DNA of 64,000 nt from Pusillimonas sp. TS35 (lineage in GTDB: Bacteria; Pseudomonadota; Gammaproteobacteria; Burkholderiales; Burkholderiaceae_B): positions 310,001 to 374,000 of the forward strand of contig NZ_WWER01000001.1 of assembly GCF_009857885.1 (NCBI RefSeq). Reading direction: 5' to 3'. Numbering within the stretch: the stretch's first letter is position 1; the number at the start of each line of letters is the position of its first letter. The translations under genes and the position numbers were made by a program. Below the pieces are notes generated by a model. It was not told where the DNA came from. It saw only the letters and a program-made list of their open reading frames with translations, and searched no databases. Shown here piece by piece: positions 46,481 to 55,767 of the stretch.

Positions 46481-47386
46481 ATGAAAAACTACCCCACTAT
46501 TGAAGACACCATCGGCCACACGCCGCTGGTGCGGCTGCAGCGCATCCCCGGCGAGTTCGGTGCAGCGCGCGGCAATGTCATCCTGGCCAAACTCGAAGGC
46601 AATAATCCGGCGGGGTCGGTCAAAGACCGCGCCGCAAGCTCTATGATCCGCCGCGCCGAAGAGCGGGGGGAGATCAAGCCCGGCGATACGCTCATTGAAG
46701 CCACCAGCGGCAATACCGGTATCGCGCTGGCCATGACAGCCGCCATCCGGGGCTACAAAATGGTCCTCATCATGCCCGACAATCTGTCGGTGGAACGGCG
46801 TGCGTCCATGACAGCTTACGGCGCCGAGCTCATCCTCACGCCTGCCAGCCAGGGGGGGATGGAATACGCCCGCGACCTGGCCCTGAAAATGCAGGCCGAG
46901 GGCAAAGGCAAGGTCCTCGACCAGTTTGCCAATGCCGATAACCCGCGCGCCCATGTGGAAACCACGGGCCCTGAACTCTGGGAACAGACTGGTGGCGAGA
47001 TCACCCATTTTGTCAGCGCCATGGGCACGACGGGCACCATCATGGGCGTGGGCACGTACCTGCGTTCGCGCAACCATGCCGTGCGCGTGATTGGCGCCCA
47101 GCCCGCCGAGGGCTCGCAGATCCCCGGCATCCGCAAGTGGGCCGAGGCATACCAGCCCGCTATCTATCATCCCGCCGAGGTCGATGAGTTCGAGTTGATC
47201 GAGCAAGCCGAGGCTGAAAACATGGCACGCCGTCTGGCCGCCGAAGAAGGCATTTTTGCCGGCATCTCGTCTGCTGGCGCTCTGGTGGCGGCGCTGCGCG
47301 TGGCGCAGCGTGTCGAAAACGCCACCATCGTCTTCATCGTGTGCGACCGAGGCGACCGCTACCTGTCGACCGGCGTCTTCAACTGA
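46481..47386 (+). CDS. cysM: Cysteine synthase B
   Basis: The protein has 301 residues. The start at 46481 is chosen because the family N-terminus (YPTIEDTIGHTPLVRLQRI) follows. The PLP lysine is K48 in NPAGSVKDRAA, and the phosphate loop is EATSGNTGIALAM. It makes cysteine from O-acetylserine and sulfide or thiosulfate. A gap of 255 bases separates it from the ComEA-like gene, and it converges with mltB. Confidence 0.96.
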   Translation: MKNYPTIEDTIGHTPLVRLQRIPGEFGAARGNVILAKLEGNNPAGSVKDRAASSMIRRAEERGEIKPGDTLIEATSGNTGIALAMTAAIRGYKMVLIMPDNLSVERRASMTAYGAELILTPASQGGMEYARDLALKMQAEGKGKVLDQFANADNPRAHVETTGPELWEQTGGEITHFVSAMGTTGTIMGVGTYLRSRNHAVRVIGAQPAEGSQIPGIRKWAEAYQPAIYHPAEVDEFELIEQAEAENMARRLAAEEGIFAGISSAGALVAALRVAQRVENATIVFIVCDRGDRYLSTGVFN

Positions 47387-47401
47387 CGCCCGTCTACGGC
47401 T

Positions 47402-48601
47402 TCAGGGCTTCTCCTCGCCCATGGCGTCCGCCAGCACTGCCGCCAGGTCGGCCACTGCGGTGGCGTAGAAATAGCTGCGGTTGTAGTGCGTGATCGCAAA
47501 GAAGTTTGGTGTGCCGATGCGGTATTCGGCGCGGTTGCGCGACTCATCCACCAGGTTCACCATGCCCAGCTTGTACCGCATCCAGGCGGGGGTAGGCATG
47601 CCAGTGGGGGTGATCGCCGCCGCGCCCTGGGCAGCAAGCTCAGCCCAACTGAGGGTGGGGGTGAGGCCACCCTTTACCAGCGATGCGGGGTCGCTCGGCA
47701 GCGTGGCGGGCGCAAATACGGGCAGCCCGGGTACCCAGCCGTGCAGGCGCAGAAAGCGCGCCACCGAGGCGATTGCATCGTACTCATTGAGCAGGTCTAT
47801 ATGGCCATCGCCGTTGCCGTCGGCGGCATAGCGTGCCAGGCTGCCTGGCATGAACTGAGGCAGGCCCATGGCGCCGGCAAACGAGCCGGTCGCGGCGTGC
47901 GCATCCAGGACCTTGCGATAATCCAGCTCGATAAGGTCGGCCAGTTGATCTCGAAACAACTGGCTGCGCTCGGGCCGGGTATCGTCGGGGTAACGGAAAC
48001 CCAGCGTCGCGAGCGCGTCCAGTACCCTGAAGTTGCCCGTATTGCGGCCATAGACGGTTTCCACACCAATGATGGCCACAATAATGGATGCTGGCACGCC
48101 GTACTGGCGCGCAGTTCTATCCAGAAAGGCGCGGTTTGCCGTCCAGAATTCCTGCCCGGCCCTGATGCGGATGGGCTCGACAAAGCGTTGGCGGTAGACC
48201 GTCCAACTGCGGCGTATGCGCTGCCCGCTGGGCTTCATCAGGCGCGCCGCAGTGCTATCGTAGCTGACGGTGCGCAACAATGATTCGACATGCGCCAACG
48301 GCACGCCCCGTACCGATGAAACCTCGCCCGCAAAGGCTTTCAGGTCTGGCGTAAGCGAGCCGTCGGGCTCAAGCAGCGGGCCGCCGCTGGACGACGAGTG
48401 GCCGGCGGCGATGGGCGCGGGTGCCGGCGGCAAGGCGAGCGGTGCGGCAGCCTGTGGGCTGCTGTTACTTGCCAACGCGGGGCCAGGGCGAGCGGCAGGC
48501 GGCTTGGCGGCGTCGGGGCCGGCGGCCGTCTGCTGACTGGCACAGCCACCCAGCACCAGCGACAAAAGGCTAACTTGCAAGAAACGAATGGGTGTGAACA
48601 T
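47402..48601 (-). CDS. mltB: Membrane-bound lytic murein transglycosylase B
   Basis: The protein has 399 residues from ATG 48601 (AAGG upstream); a TTG six bases before is an alternative. A signal peptide with lipobox LGGC makes it a lipoprotein. A Pro/Ala/Ser linker of about 75 residues precedes the SLT_2 domain with the catalytic Glu181 in GVETVYGRNTGNF, and QFMPGSLARYAADGNGDGHIDL further on. It cleaves peptidoglycan to 1,6-anhydromuropeptides. It is divergent from the deacetylase gene with only 11 bases between the two starts. Confidence 0.93.
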   Translation of the reverse strand: MFTPIRFLQVSLLSLVLGGCASQQTAAGPDAAKPPAARPGPALASNSSPQAAAPLALPPAPAPIAAGHSSSSGGPLLEPDGSLTPDLKAFAGEVSSVRGVPLAHVESLLRTVSYDSTAARLMKPSGQRIRRSWTVYRQRFVEPIRIRAGQEFWTANRAFLDRTARQYGVPASIIVAIIGVETVYGRNTGNFRVLDALATLGFRYPDDTRPERSQLFRDQLADLIELDYRKVLDAHAATGSFAGAMGLPQFMPGSLARYAADGNGDGHIDLLNEYDAIASVARFLRLHGWVPGLPVFAPATLPSDPASLVKGGLTPTLSWAELAAQGAAAITPTGMPTPAWMRYKLGMVNLVDESRNRAEYRIGTPNFFAITHYNRSYFYATAVADLAAVLADAMGEEKP

Positions 48602-48612
48602 AATCAACCTTT

Positions 48613-49536
48613 ATGGAGACACTTTATATTACCCACCCATCGTGCCGCTTGCATGAAATGGGAAGCTGGCATCCCGAATGCCCCGAACGGCTCGATGCCA
48701 TTCATGATCGCCTGCTGGGCAGCGGTTTGATGGATTTTCTTGACGAGGCCGAAGCGGTGCCCGCCACCGATGCCGACCTGCTGCGGGTGCATACACCTGA
48801 ACATCTGGCCTATCTTCGCCGCCACCTGCCCCTCGAAGGGTTGTACCCCATCGATACCGACACCCTGATGTGCCCGCGCACGCTCGATGCCGCTATGGCA
48901 TCGGCAGGGGCGGGCATCACGGCGGTCGATGCGATCATGCGCGGCGAACACCGCAACGCCTTTTGCGCCGTGCGGCCGCCCGGCCATCATGCGCGCCGGG
49001 CGCAGGCAATGGGTTTCTGTTTTTTCAATAATATCGCGGTGGCTGCTGCTTACGCACTGGAACGCTATGGCCTCAAGCGTGTGGCCATCATCGACTTCGA
49101 CGTACACCACGGCAATGGCACCGAGGAAATATTTGCTGGCGATCAGCGGGTGCTGATGTGCAGTTTCTTCCAGAATTCGATATTTCCGCATGGTTGGATT
49201 AACCCTTGCCCGGAAAACATGGTAAACATACCGGTTGACGCATACACGAAGGGCGATGCGCTACGCATGCTGTTCGCCGATGTGCTGATGCCGCGCTTGC
49301 AAGCGTTCGAGCCTGAGTTTGTCTTCATTTCCGCCGGCTTCGACGGCCACCGCGAAGACGACTTGGGGCAACTGGGCATGGTCGAAGCCGATTACGGCTG
49401 GATCACCGAACGCATCACCGAAGTCGCCGACGCCAGCGCATCAGGCCGCATTGTCAGCTTTCTGGAGGGTGGTTACAACCTATCCGCCCTGGGCCGCAGC
49501 GCCGCCGCGCACATCAAGGTGCTGGCATCTGTGTAA
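48613..49536 (+). CDS. Histone deacetylase / acetoin utilisation (AcuC-like) family protein
   Basis: The protein has 307 residues. The zinc-dependent deacetylase fold starts SWHPECPERLDAIHDRLL. The catalytic His pair is in RPPGHHARRAQAMGF, the zinc site in IIDFDVHHGNGTEE, and the C-terminal glycine loop in SFLEGGYNLSALGRS. Bacterial members deacetylate acetyl-lysine, acetylpolyamines or related small amides. The start lies 11 bases from the divergent mltB start, so each promoter lies within the other gene. Confidence 0.9.
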   Translation: METLYITHPSCRLHEMGSWHPECPERLDAIHDRLLGSGLMDFLDEAEAVPATDADLLRVHTPEHLAYLRRHLPLEGLYPIDTDTLMCPRTLDAAMASAGAGITAVDAIMRGEHRNAFCAVRPPGHHARRAQAMGFCFFNNIAVAAAYALERYGLKRVAIIDFDVHHGNGTEEIFAGDQRVLMCSFFQNSIFPHGWINPCPENMVNIPVDAYTKGDALRMLFADVLMPRLQAFEPEFVFISAGFDGHREDDLGQLGMVEADYGWITERITEVADASASGRIVSFLEGGYNLSALGRSAAAHIKVLASV

Positions 49537-49694
49537 TGGGTCATCGGTGCCTGGTGATGTTCCGTGCGCGCCAGCCTTGCCGCCCCGGCGGTCCTGTGGC
49601 CGTGCGGCCGCGTCGTACCGTTGTAGAATTGAAAAATTTGCGTAAAACAGTATTCAGCCATTTTTGATTTTATATACTCTCCGGAGAAAGCTCG

Positions 49695-50444
49695 ATGAAG
49701 GTGTTGGTACCTGTCAAGCGCGTCGTTGACTACAACGTCAAGGTACGCGTCAAATCCGATCAAAGCGGGGTGGACATCGCCAATGTGAAGATGTCCATGA
49801 ATCCCTTCGATGAAATCGCTGTGGAAGAAGCCACGCGCCTGAAGGAGAAGGGCGTAGTCACCGAGGTCATCGCAGTGTCCTGCGGCGTGGCCCAAAGCCA
49901 GGAAACCCTGCGCACTGCCATGGCCATCGGCGCCGACCGCGGCGCACTGGTCCAAACCGACGCCGAGCTGCAGCCGCTGGCCGTGGCCAAGCTGCTCAAG
50001 GCACTGGTCGATAAAGAGCAGCCTCAGCTGGTCATTCTGGGCAAGCAGGCCATTGACGACGATGCCAACCAAACTGGCCAGATGCTGGCTGCGCTGCTGG
50101 GCTGGCCCCAGGCCACTTTCGCCAGCAAGGTCGAGGTCGCCGACGGCAAGGCAACGGTCACGCGCGAAGTGGATGGCGGCCTGGAAACCCTGTCGCTCAC
50201 GCTGCCCGCAATTGTCACGACTGACTTGCGCCTGAACGAGCCGCGCTACGTCACCTTGCCCAACATCATGAAGGCCAAGAAGAAGCAGCTGGATGTGCTC
50301 ACACCCGAAGAACTGGGCGTGGATGTCACCCCCCGCCTGAAGACGCTCAAGGTATCCGAGCCGCCCGCGCGCTCGGCCGGCATCATCGTGCCTGATGTCG
50401 CCACGCTGGTCGACAAACTCAAGAATGAAGCGAAGGTGGTTTGA
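49695..50444 (+). CDS. etfB: Electron transfer flavoprotein subunit beta
   Basis: The protein has 249 residues. It starts [20 protein letters not shown] with a GGAG ribosome-binding site, and carries the conserved [16 protein letters not shown] and the [23 protein letters not shown]-site region. With EtfA it accepts electrons from acyl-CoA dehydrogenases and passes them to ETF:ubiquinone oxidoreductase. It is followed directly by etfA. Confidence 0.97.
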   Translation: MKVLVPVKRVVDYNVKVRVKSDQSGVDIANVKMSMNPFDEIAVEEATRLKEKGVVTEVIAVSCGVAQSQETLRTAMAIGADRGALVQTDAELQPLAVAKLLKALVDKEQPQLVILGKQAIDDDANQTGQMLAALLGWPQATFASKVEVADGKATVTREVDGGLETLSLTLPAIVTTDLRLNEPRYVTLPNIMKAKKKQLDVLTPEELGVDVTPRLKTLKVSEPPARSAGIIVPDVATLVDKLKNEAKVV

Positions 50445-50446
50445 AC

Positions 50447-51376
50447 ATGACGATTCTGGTTATTGCTGAACACGACAACGCCCATCTGAAGGGCGCTACG
50501 CTCAACACGATTGCCGCCGCAGCCAAGATCGGCGGCGACATTCACGTACTCGTCGCGGGCAACGGCGCGCAGGCGGTGGCAGATCAGGCCGCCAAGGCGG
50601 CCGGTGTGGCCAAGGTGCTGCTGGCCGACGCGCCGCAACTGGCCGACGGGCTGGCCGAGAACGTCGCCGCCCAGGTGCTCGACATTGCCGGCGGGTACAG
50701 CCACATCCTGTTCCCGGCCACTGCATCGGGCAAAAACGTGGCGCCTCGCGTGGCCGCCAAGCTGGACGTCGCCCAGCTCTCGGACATCATCGCCGTCGAA
50801 TCGGCCGACACCTTCCAACGTCCTATCTACGCTGGCAACGCCATTGCAACCGTGCAGTCGTCGGATGCGGTCAAGGTCATCACTGTGCGGACCACGGGGT
50901 TTGACGCAGTTGCGGCCGAGGGCGGCAGTGCCGCCGTCGAATCGGTGGGTGCGGTGGCCGATTCGGGCCTATCCAGCTTTGTGGGCCGCGAAGTGGCCAA
51001 GAGCGACCGGCCCGAGTTGGCTGGCGCAGCCGTGGTGGTTTCGGGTGGCCGTGGCATGGGCAGCGCCGAAAACTTCAAGTTGCTCGAGCCACTGGCCGAC
51101 AAGCTGGGTGCGGCGCTGGGCGCGTCGCGCGCGGCGGTCGACGCGGGCTACGCGCCCAACGACTGGCAGGTCGGCCAGACCGGCAAGATCGTGGCGCCAC
51201 AGCTGTATGTGGCCATCGGTATCTCGGGTGCCATCCAGCACCTGGCCGGCATGAAAGACTCCAAGGTCATCGTCGCGATCAACAAAGATGCCGAAGCGCC
51301 TATCTTTGGTGTGGCCGACTACGGCTTGGTGGCTGATCTGTTCACGGCGGTGCCTGAATTGGTCGCTGCCCTGTAA
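50447..51376 (+). CDS. etfA: Electron transfer flavoprotein subunit alpha
   Basis: The protein has 309 residues from ATG 50447, two bases after etfB. The C-terminal FAD domain has [40 protein letters not shown] and [20 protein letters not shown]. It binds the FAD that carries electrons from acyl-CoA dehydrogenases such as the one encoded at about 56 kb. Confidence 0.97.
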   Translation: MTILVIAEHDNAHLKGATLNTIAAAAKIGGDIHVLVAGNGAQAVADQAAKAAGVAKVLLADAPQLADGLAENVAAQVLDIAGGYSHILFPATASGKNVAPRVAAKLDVAQLSDIIAVESADTFQRPIYAGNAIATVQSSDAVKVITVRTTGFDAVAAEGGSAAVESVGAVADSGLSSFVGREVAKSDRPELAGAAVVVSGGRGMGSAENFKLLEPLADKLGAALGASRAAVDAGYAPNDWQVGQTGKIVAPQLYVAIGISGAIQHLAGMKDSKVIVAINKDAEAPIFGVADYGLVADLFTAVPELVAAL

Positions 51377-51405
51377 GGCGTAGGCCCGGCGCTTTCGCGC
51401 CATAC

Positions 51406-51483
51406 AGGCCGCGAAATCACGCTCCACGACACGCGTCCGCATCCATGCGGGCTGTCAGAGGGGCGGGTTTCGCGGCCTTTTTG
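51406..51483 (+). terminator. Probable intrinsic terminator after etfA
   Basis: Arms AGGCCGCGAAA and TTTCGCGGCCT are 51 bases apart and followed by a run of T. The spacer contains its own CCGCAT/ATGCGG stem, so the structure is branched. It separates etfBA from the convergent LysR gene. Confidence 0.65.
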
Positions 51484-51493
51484 CATGGTGCTG

Positions 51494-52417
51494 TCAGAAT
51501 AGCAATGAGCAGTGGCGCCAGAGGCCTGCGGCAACGAGACGCTGGATTTCGTGCTGACAGATTTCAATGACGCGGTTCACGGCGGGCGTTGGCGGCAAGC
51601 TGTCGCTGGCGCATAGTACGAGCTCGCGCGACAGGTCGGTGGCCAGCAGGTGTGCCTTGATCAGACCGTCGATGATTTCAGGTTGTGCGGCCGAGTAAGG
51701 AAGAATGGTGGCCGCTGCGCCATTGCGAACGGCGGGGATGAGAATGGCCGAGGTGCTTGCCTCGGCATATAGGTTACTGGAGAAACCGGCTGTCAGGAAC
51801 GCATGGTCGACGCGTGCGCGCAGCGTGTTGGGCAGGCTGGGAAGGATGAGCGGCAATGCGGCAATATCAGCGACCGCGAGGCGCCGCGATGGCAGGCGTG
51901 CGCTTGGATGGGTGAGCAGTAGCAGTGTTTCCCGAAGCAGAGGCTGGTGCGAAATGCCCGGCAGCGCCTGCTGGTCAGGAGATAGAGAGAAATCGATCCG
52001 CCCCTGCAGTACGAGCTTGGTGAGATCTGCACTGGGCACATCCACGATTTCCAGCACCACCGACGGTAGATCCGCCTTGACACGCTGCATGAGCGGCAGC
52101 GACAGAATCCGCGCCGTACTCGAGGCCAGCCCAATGGACACCGTCCCAGTAACTTCGTCGGTACCTCGCGTCAGCAGGCTGCGTGTGCTGTCCACCTGCC
52201 GGAGGATGGTTTGGGCATGGCGGTACAGCAGCAAGCCTTCGGCGGTCGGCTGTACGCCTTTGGGCCCGCGTACCAGGATGTCGACCCCTAGATCCTGTTC
52301 CAGCAGCGACATCTGTTGGCTGAGCGCGGGCTGTGCCACGTGCAGGCTTTCTGCGGCACGCGTCATGTTGCGCAGTTCGACCACGCGCACGAAATACTTG
52401 AGCTGGCGTAGATTCAT
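51494..52417 (-). CDS. LysR family transcriptional regulator (Nac/Cbl-like)
   Basis: The protein has 307 residues. The N-terminal helix-turn-helix starts MNLRQLKYFVRVVELRNMTR, with AAESLHVAQPALSQQMSLLE as the recognition part, and an effector domain follows. It is divergent from the class III CoA-transferase gene across 97 bases. This suggests it controls the CoA-transferase, hydratase and Bug receptor genes. The effector is unknown. Confidence 0.9.
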   Translation of the reverse strand: MNLRQLKYFVRVVELRNMTRAAESLHVAQPALSQQMSLLEQDLGVDILVRGPKGVQPTAEGLLLYRHAQTILRQVDSTRSLLTRGTDEVTGTVSIGLASSTARILSLPLMQRVKADLPSVVLEIVDVPSADLTKLVLQGRIDFSLSPDQQALPGISHQPLLRETLLLLTHPSARLPSRRLAVADIAALPLILPSLPNTLRARVDHAFLTAGFSSNLYAEASTSAILIPAVRNGAAATILPYSAAQPEIIDGLIKAHLLATDLSRELVLCASDSLPPTPAVNRVIEICQHEIQRLVAAGLWRHCSLLF

Positions 52418-52514
52418 AGCAATAAGTTTAACTTATCGTGGCATCGCGAAATAGTATTTTCTTATCTTGCGGGCTCTTCCTAGAATGAACGCACTCAATG
52501 AGGAGACGCAAGTA

Positions 52515-53777
52515 ATGAGCCTGCCGCTAGCTGGATTGAAAGTGCTGGATCTCACCCGTGCATTGTCAGGGCCCTTCAGTACGATGATTCTCGCGGATCT
52601 CGGGGCTGAGGTGATAAAAGTCGAGCCTGCCCCCGGTGGCGATATGGTGCGCCAATGGGGCCCGTTTGATGAAGATATAAGTGTTTATTATCTTAGTGCC
52701 AACCGCAACAAAAAGGGCCTGGGTGTGGATTTTCGCCAACCTGAAGGCCTGGCGTTGATCCGCAAGATGGCACTCGCGTCTGACATTGTGGTCGAGAATT
52801 TCAAAGTAGGCACCATGGAGAATATGGGCCTGGGCTATGACGCGCTGCGTCAGGAACACCCGGGCCTGATTATGGCGTCGATCTCGGGTTTTGGCAGCAA
52901 GGGGCCGGCCAGTGGGTGGGCGGGGTTTGACCAGATCGCCCAGGGTTATTCGGGCTTCATGAGCTTGACCGGCACCACCGAATCAGGGCCGACGCGCGTG
53001 GGTACCGCCATCGGGGATCTCACTGCGGGCATGTGGCTGGCGATCGGCATATTATCGGCCGTTGTGCAGCGCCAGCATACAGGGGTGGGTCAGCATGTGG
53101 AAACCTCGCTGCTATCGGGGTTGATGGGCCTGCTGAGCGTGCAGGGGCAACGATACCTAAGTGTGGGCGAGGTGCCTGAGCCATGTGGCAATGTACATCC
53201 GGTCATCGCGCCTTACGGTACCTTTGAAACTGCCGACGGGCCGCTGAATCTCGCGCCCGCGACGCAACAGATGTGGGTCAAGCTGTGCGCTATCCTGGGC
53301 CTGGAACACCTGGTCACGGATCCACGCTTTGTGACCAATGCGGATCGCATGCAGCATCGTCATGCCCTGAAGGATGCGCTAGAACAGAGCCTGAAGCAGC
53401 GCAAACGCATGGAATGGACACCGCTGATGATCGAGCATGGCATCCCAGCCGGGCCGATCAACACGCTGGCAGACGTTTTTGCCGATCCGCAGGTACGGGC
53501 CTGCGGCCTGGTTCAATCCGTGCAGCATCCAATCGTGGGTGAACTGAAGCAAGTCGGCCTGCCGCTGAGCATGGATGCGATTGAGGACGGGATCAGCGTG
53601 CGCAGTGCGCCGCCGGTGTTCGGCCAGCACACGCGCGAGGTGCTGGCCGCCTATGGTATTGCGGATGGCGATGTAGAGGCCTTGCTGGCGCGCAGTGTCT
53701 TGCATCAGGCTCCACCATTCGACGGCGCGGTGTGTGCGCAAGCGGGCAGCCCCGAGACAGCCAAGGGGCACGCATGA
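52515..53777 (+). CDS. Class III (CaiB/BaiF) CoA-transferase
   Basis: The protein has 420 residues from ATG 52515 with AGGAGA eight bases upstream. It starts PLAGLKVLDLTRALSGPFST, typical of the family, and Asp168 (GTAIGDLTAGMW) aligns with the catalytic aspartate of formyl-CoA transferase. It moves CoA from an acyl-CoA donor to a carboxylic acid. The enoyl-CoA hydratase gene starts in its stop (ATGA), pointing to a coupled activation-hydration route. Confidence 0.93.
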   Translation: MSLPLAGLKVLDLTRALSGPFSTMILADLGAEVIKVEPAPGGDMVRQWGPFDEDISVYYLSANRNKKGLGVDFRQPEGLALIRKMALASDIVVENFKVGTMENMGLGYDALRQEHPGLIMASISGFGSKGPASGWAGFDQIAQGYSGFMSLTGTTESGPTRVGTAIGDLTAGMWLAIGILSAVVQRQHTGVGQHVETSLLSGLMGLLSVQGQRYLSVGEVPEPCGNVHPVIAPYGTFETADGPLNLAPATQQMWVKLCAILGLEHLVTDPRFVTNADRMQHRHALKDALEQSLKQRKRMEWTPLMIEHGIPAGPINTLADVFADPQVRACGLVQSVQHPIVGELKQVGLPLSMDAIEDGISVRSAPPVFGQHTREVLAAYGIADGDVEALLARSVLHQAPPFDGAVCAQAGSPETAKGHA

Positions 53778-54586
53778 ACCAGAAAAACCACAGTACCGTC
53801 CCGGCCGATGTAAAAGATGGCCTCACGCCTGCCGGTGCGCCGGCGCTTGATATTTCGGGGCGTGTAGCGACCATAACGCTGGACAAGCCCAGTTATGCCA
53901 ATCGGCTCAGCCCCGAAGATCTGGGTACCATTCGACGCCATATCCAGGCCGTCAATGAGGCTGAAGACGTGCTGGTGTTGCGCATCATGGCAACGGGAAA
54001 GTACTTCTGCAGCGGCTACGACATTTCCGCGCTTGCCGCGGACGATGCCCCCAGCTCGCTTTACTTCGGCGAGACCGTCGACATGCTCGAGGCGGCCCGC
54101 CCCGTCACCATCGCCGCCATTCACGGCGGAGTCTACGGGGGCGGTACCGATCTGTGCCTAGCCTGTGATTTCCGCATCGGCACCCCGCAGGCCAATATGT
54201 TCATGCCGGCAGTACGACTGGGCCTGCATTTCTATCCGGGCGGCATGGTGCGTTACGTGACCCGATTGGGCTTGGACAATGCCAAGCGCCTGTTCCTGAC
54301 GGCCGAGAAAATCGACGCGGCAACGATGTTGCAGCTCGGCTTTCTGACCGAGCTGGCGCAGGAGGGCGATCTCGATGCGCGGGTACAGGCGCTCAGCGCC
54401 CAGTTGGCAGGGATGGCGCCCATTGCACTGACGGGGATCAAGCGGCACCTGAATCTGATCGCGCGCGGCCAGTTGGACATCGCCGATATTGAATCACTGG
54501 TGCTGCGGTCGGAGCGGTCCAGTGACATTGCCGAGGGCGCGCGGGCATGGAAAGAGAAGCGCGAGCCGATATTCATTGGCGGATAG
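53774..54586 (+). CDS. Enoyl-CoA hydratase/isomerase family protein
   Basis: The protein has 270 residues. It is a crotonase fold: GRVATITLDKPSYANRLSPE at the start, an oxyanion-hole region KYFCSGYDISALA, and AAIHGGVYGGGTDLCLACDF in the second half of the site. The usual acidic catalytic pair is not obvious: the position after GGG holds T rather than E, so it may be an isomerase, a decarboxylase or another crotonase activity. Translation is coupled to the CoA-transferase. Confidence 0.88.
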   Translation: MNQKNHSTVPADVKDGLTPAGAPALDISGRVATITLDKPSYANRLSPEDLGTIRRHIQAVNEAEDVLVLRIMATGKYFCSGYDISALAADDAPSSLYFGETVDMLEAARPVTIAAIHGGVYGGGTDLCLACDFRIGTPQANMFMPAVRLGLHFYPGGMVRYVTRLGLDNAKRLFLTAEKIDAATMLQLGFLTELAQEGDLDARVQALSAQLAGMAPIALTGIKRHLNLIARGQLDIADIESLVLRSERSSDIAEGARAWKEKREPIFIGG

Positions 54587-54701
54587 GACGTACCGTGCGT
54601 GGCAATACGGACGGAAGGGCGGCGCAGAGCGTGGGGCGAAAACCAGGCAAGGAGCCGTTAACAAAGCCATTACTCATTACACAATACCCATGGAGACAAT
54701 C

Positions 54702-55679
54702 ATGAAACGCATTAAACAGTTCCTCGGCATGGCCCTTGCCACTGGCATTGCGTGCGGCTTACCCGCCACCAGTGCGCATGCGGCGCCCGCATATCCCGCC
54801 AAACCAATCACGTTGATCATCGGTTTTCCTCCCGGTGGCGGGGCCGATCATGTTGGCCGTGTATATGCCAATGCGTTGTCCAAGGTGCTTCAGCAGCCCG
54901 TCGTCGTCGAGAACCGCCCCGGTGCGGGTTCGACCATCGGTGCCAGTCATGCCGCGCGCGCCGCGGCGGATGGCTATACGCTGTATCTTGGCAACTCGAG
55001 CGTCATGGGCAGCGACAGTGTGCTTTACAAGGTGGATTACTCCGCCGACAGCTTCGTGCCGGTTGCCCAGTTGACCACCGGCCCCATGGTGCTGATTGCC
55101 AATGCCAAGCTCGGCATACGCACCGTACAGGACTTGCTCGATCGTGCCCGCAAAGCGCCTGGCAAACTCAATATGGCTTCGTCCGGCAACGGGGTAATCA
55201 CCCACCTGGCTGGCGTGTCTTTCATGGAATTGGCAGGGGTGCAATTCATGCACGTTCCCTTCAAGGGCGGTGCGGCGGCCACGCAGTCCGTCGCCGCGGG
55301 CGATACGGATATCTCGTTTGCAACCGCGCCGTCTGCAAAAGCGGTAATCGACAGTGGCAAGGTGGTGGGCATCGCGGTGACATCGGCCAATCGGTCGAGT
55401 CTGGTCGATTATCCGCCGATTGCGGAAACGGTGGCCAAATATGATCTGGCCAATTGGTGGGGCATTTTCGCACCCAAGGGCACGCCTCAATCCGTGGTTG
55501 AAACGCTGTTCGCCGCCACTAACAAAGTGTTGGCGGATCCGGCGGTACGTAAAAGCCTTGAGTCAGGCTACGAGGAGGTGACGCCTTCTGCCTCGTCCAC
55601 CGCATTTGTTGAGTTTGCACGCCGCGAAGGTGCCGAAGGGCTGCGATTGGCCAAGAAGAGCGTGGAAACGGCCAACTGA
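54702..55679 (+). CDS. Bug/TctC family substrate-binding protein
   Basis: The protein has 325 residues. The start at 54702 has GGAGA upstream and begins a signal peptide that ends near AHA (residue 24). The Bug signature region reads ITLIIGFPPGGGADHVG. It is the likely periplasmic receptor for the acid activated by the upstream CoA-transferase. No membrane transporter subunits are nearby. Confidence 0.9.
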   Translation: MKRIKQFLGMALATGIACGLPATSAHAAPAYPAKPITLIIGFPPGGGADHVGRVYANALSKVLQQPVVVENRPGAGSTIGASHAARAAADGYTLYLGNSSVMGSDSVLYKVDYSADSFVPVAQLTTGPMVLIANAKLGIRTVQDLLDRARKAPGKLNMASSGNGVITHLAGVSFMELAGVQFMHVPFKGGAAATQSVAAGDTDISFATAPSAKAVIDSGKVVGIAVTSANRSSLVDYPPIAETVAKYDLANWWGIFAPKGTPQSVVETLFAATNKVLADPAVRKSLESGYEEVTPSASSTAFVEFARREGAEGLRLAKKSVETAN

Positions 55680-55767
55680 AAGGGGTAAGGTGGGTTGCGC
55701 GGCATGAATATGGCAAAATGAGCTGTCCAACGCTTTACGTAAACGTCAGAAAAACAGAGTGAAGACC

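Noticed and set aside
45674-47206. 510-codon minus-strand frame opposite the ComEA-like gene and cysM
   Set aside because: It spans two convincing plus-strand genes and its composition is rich in Arg, His and Gly, as expected of an antisense shadow.
49673-49678. TATACT as an etfB promoter -10
   Set aside because: Transcription would start inside the ribosome-binding site, and no -35 is seen at the right distance.
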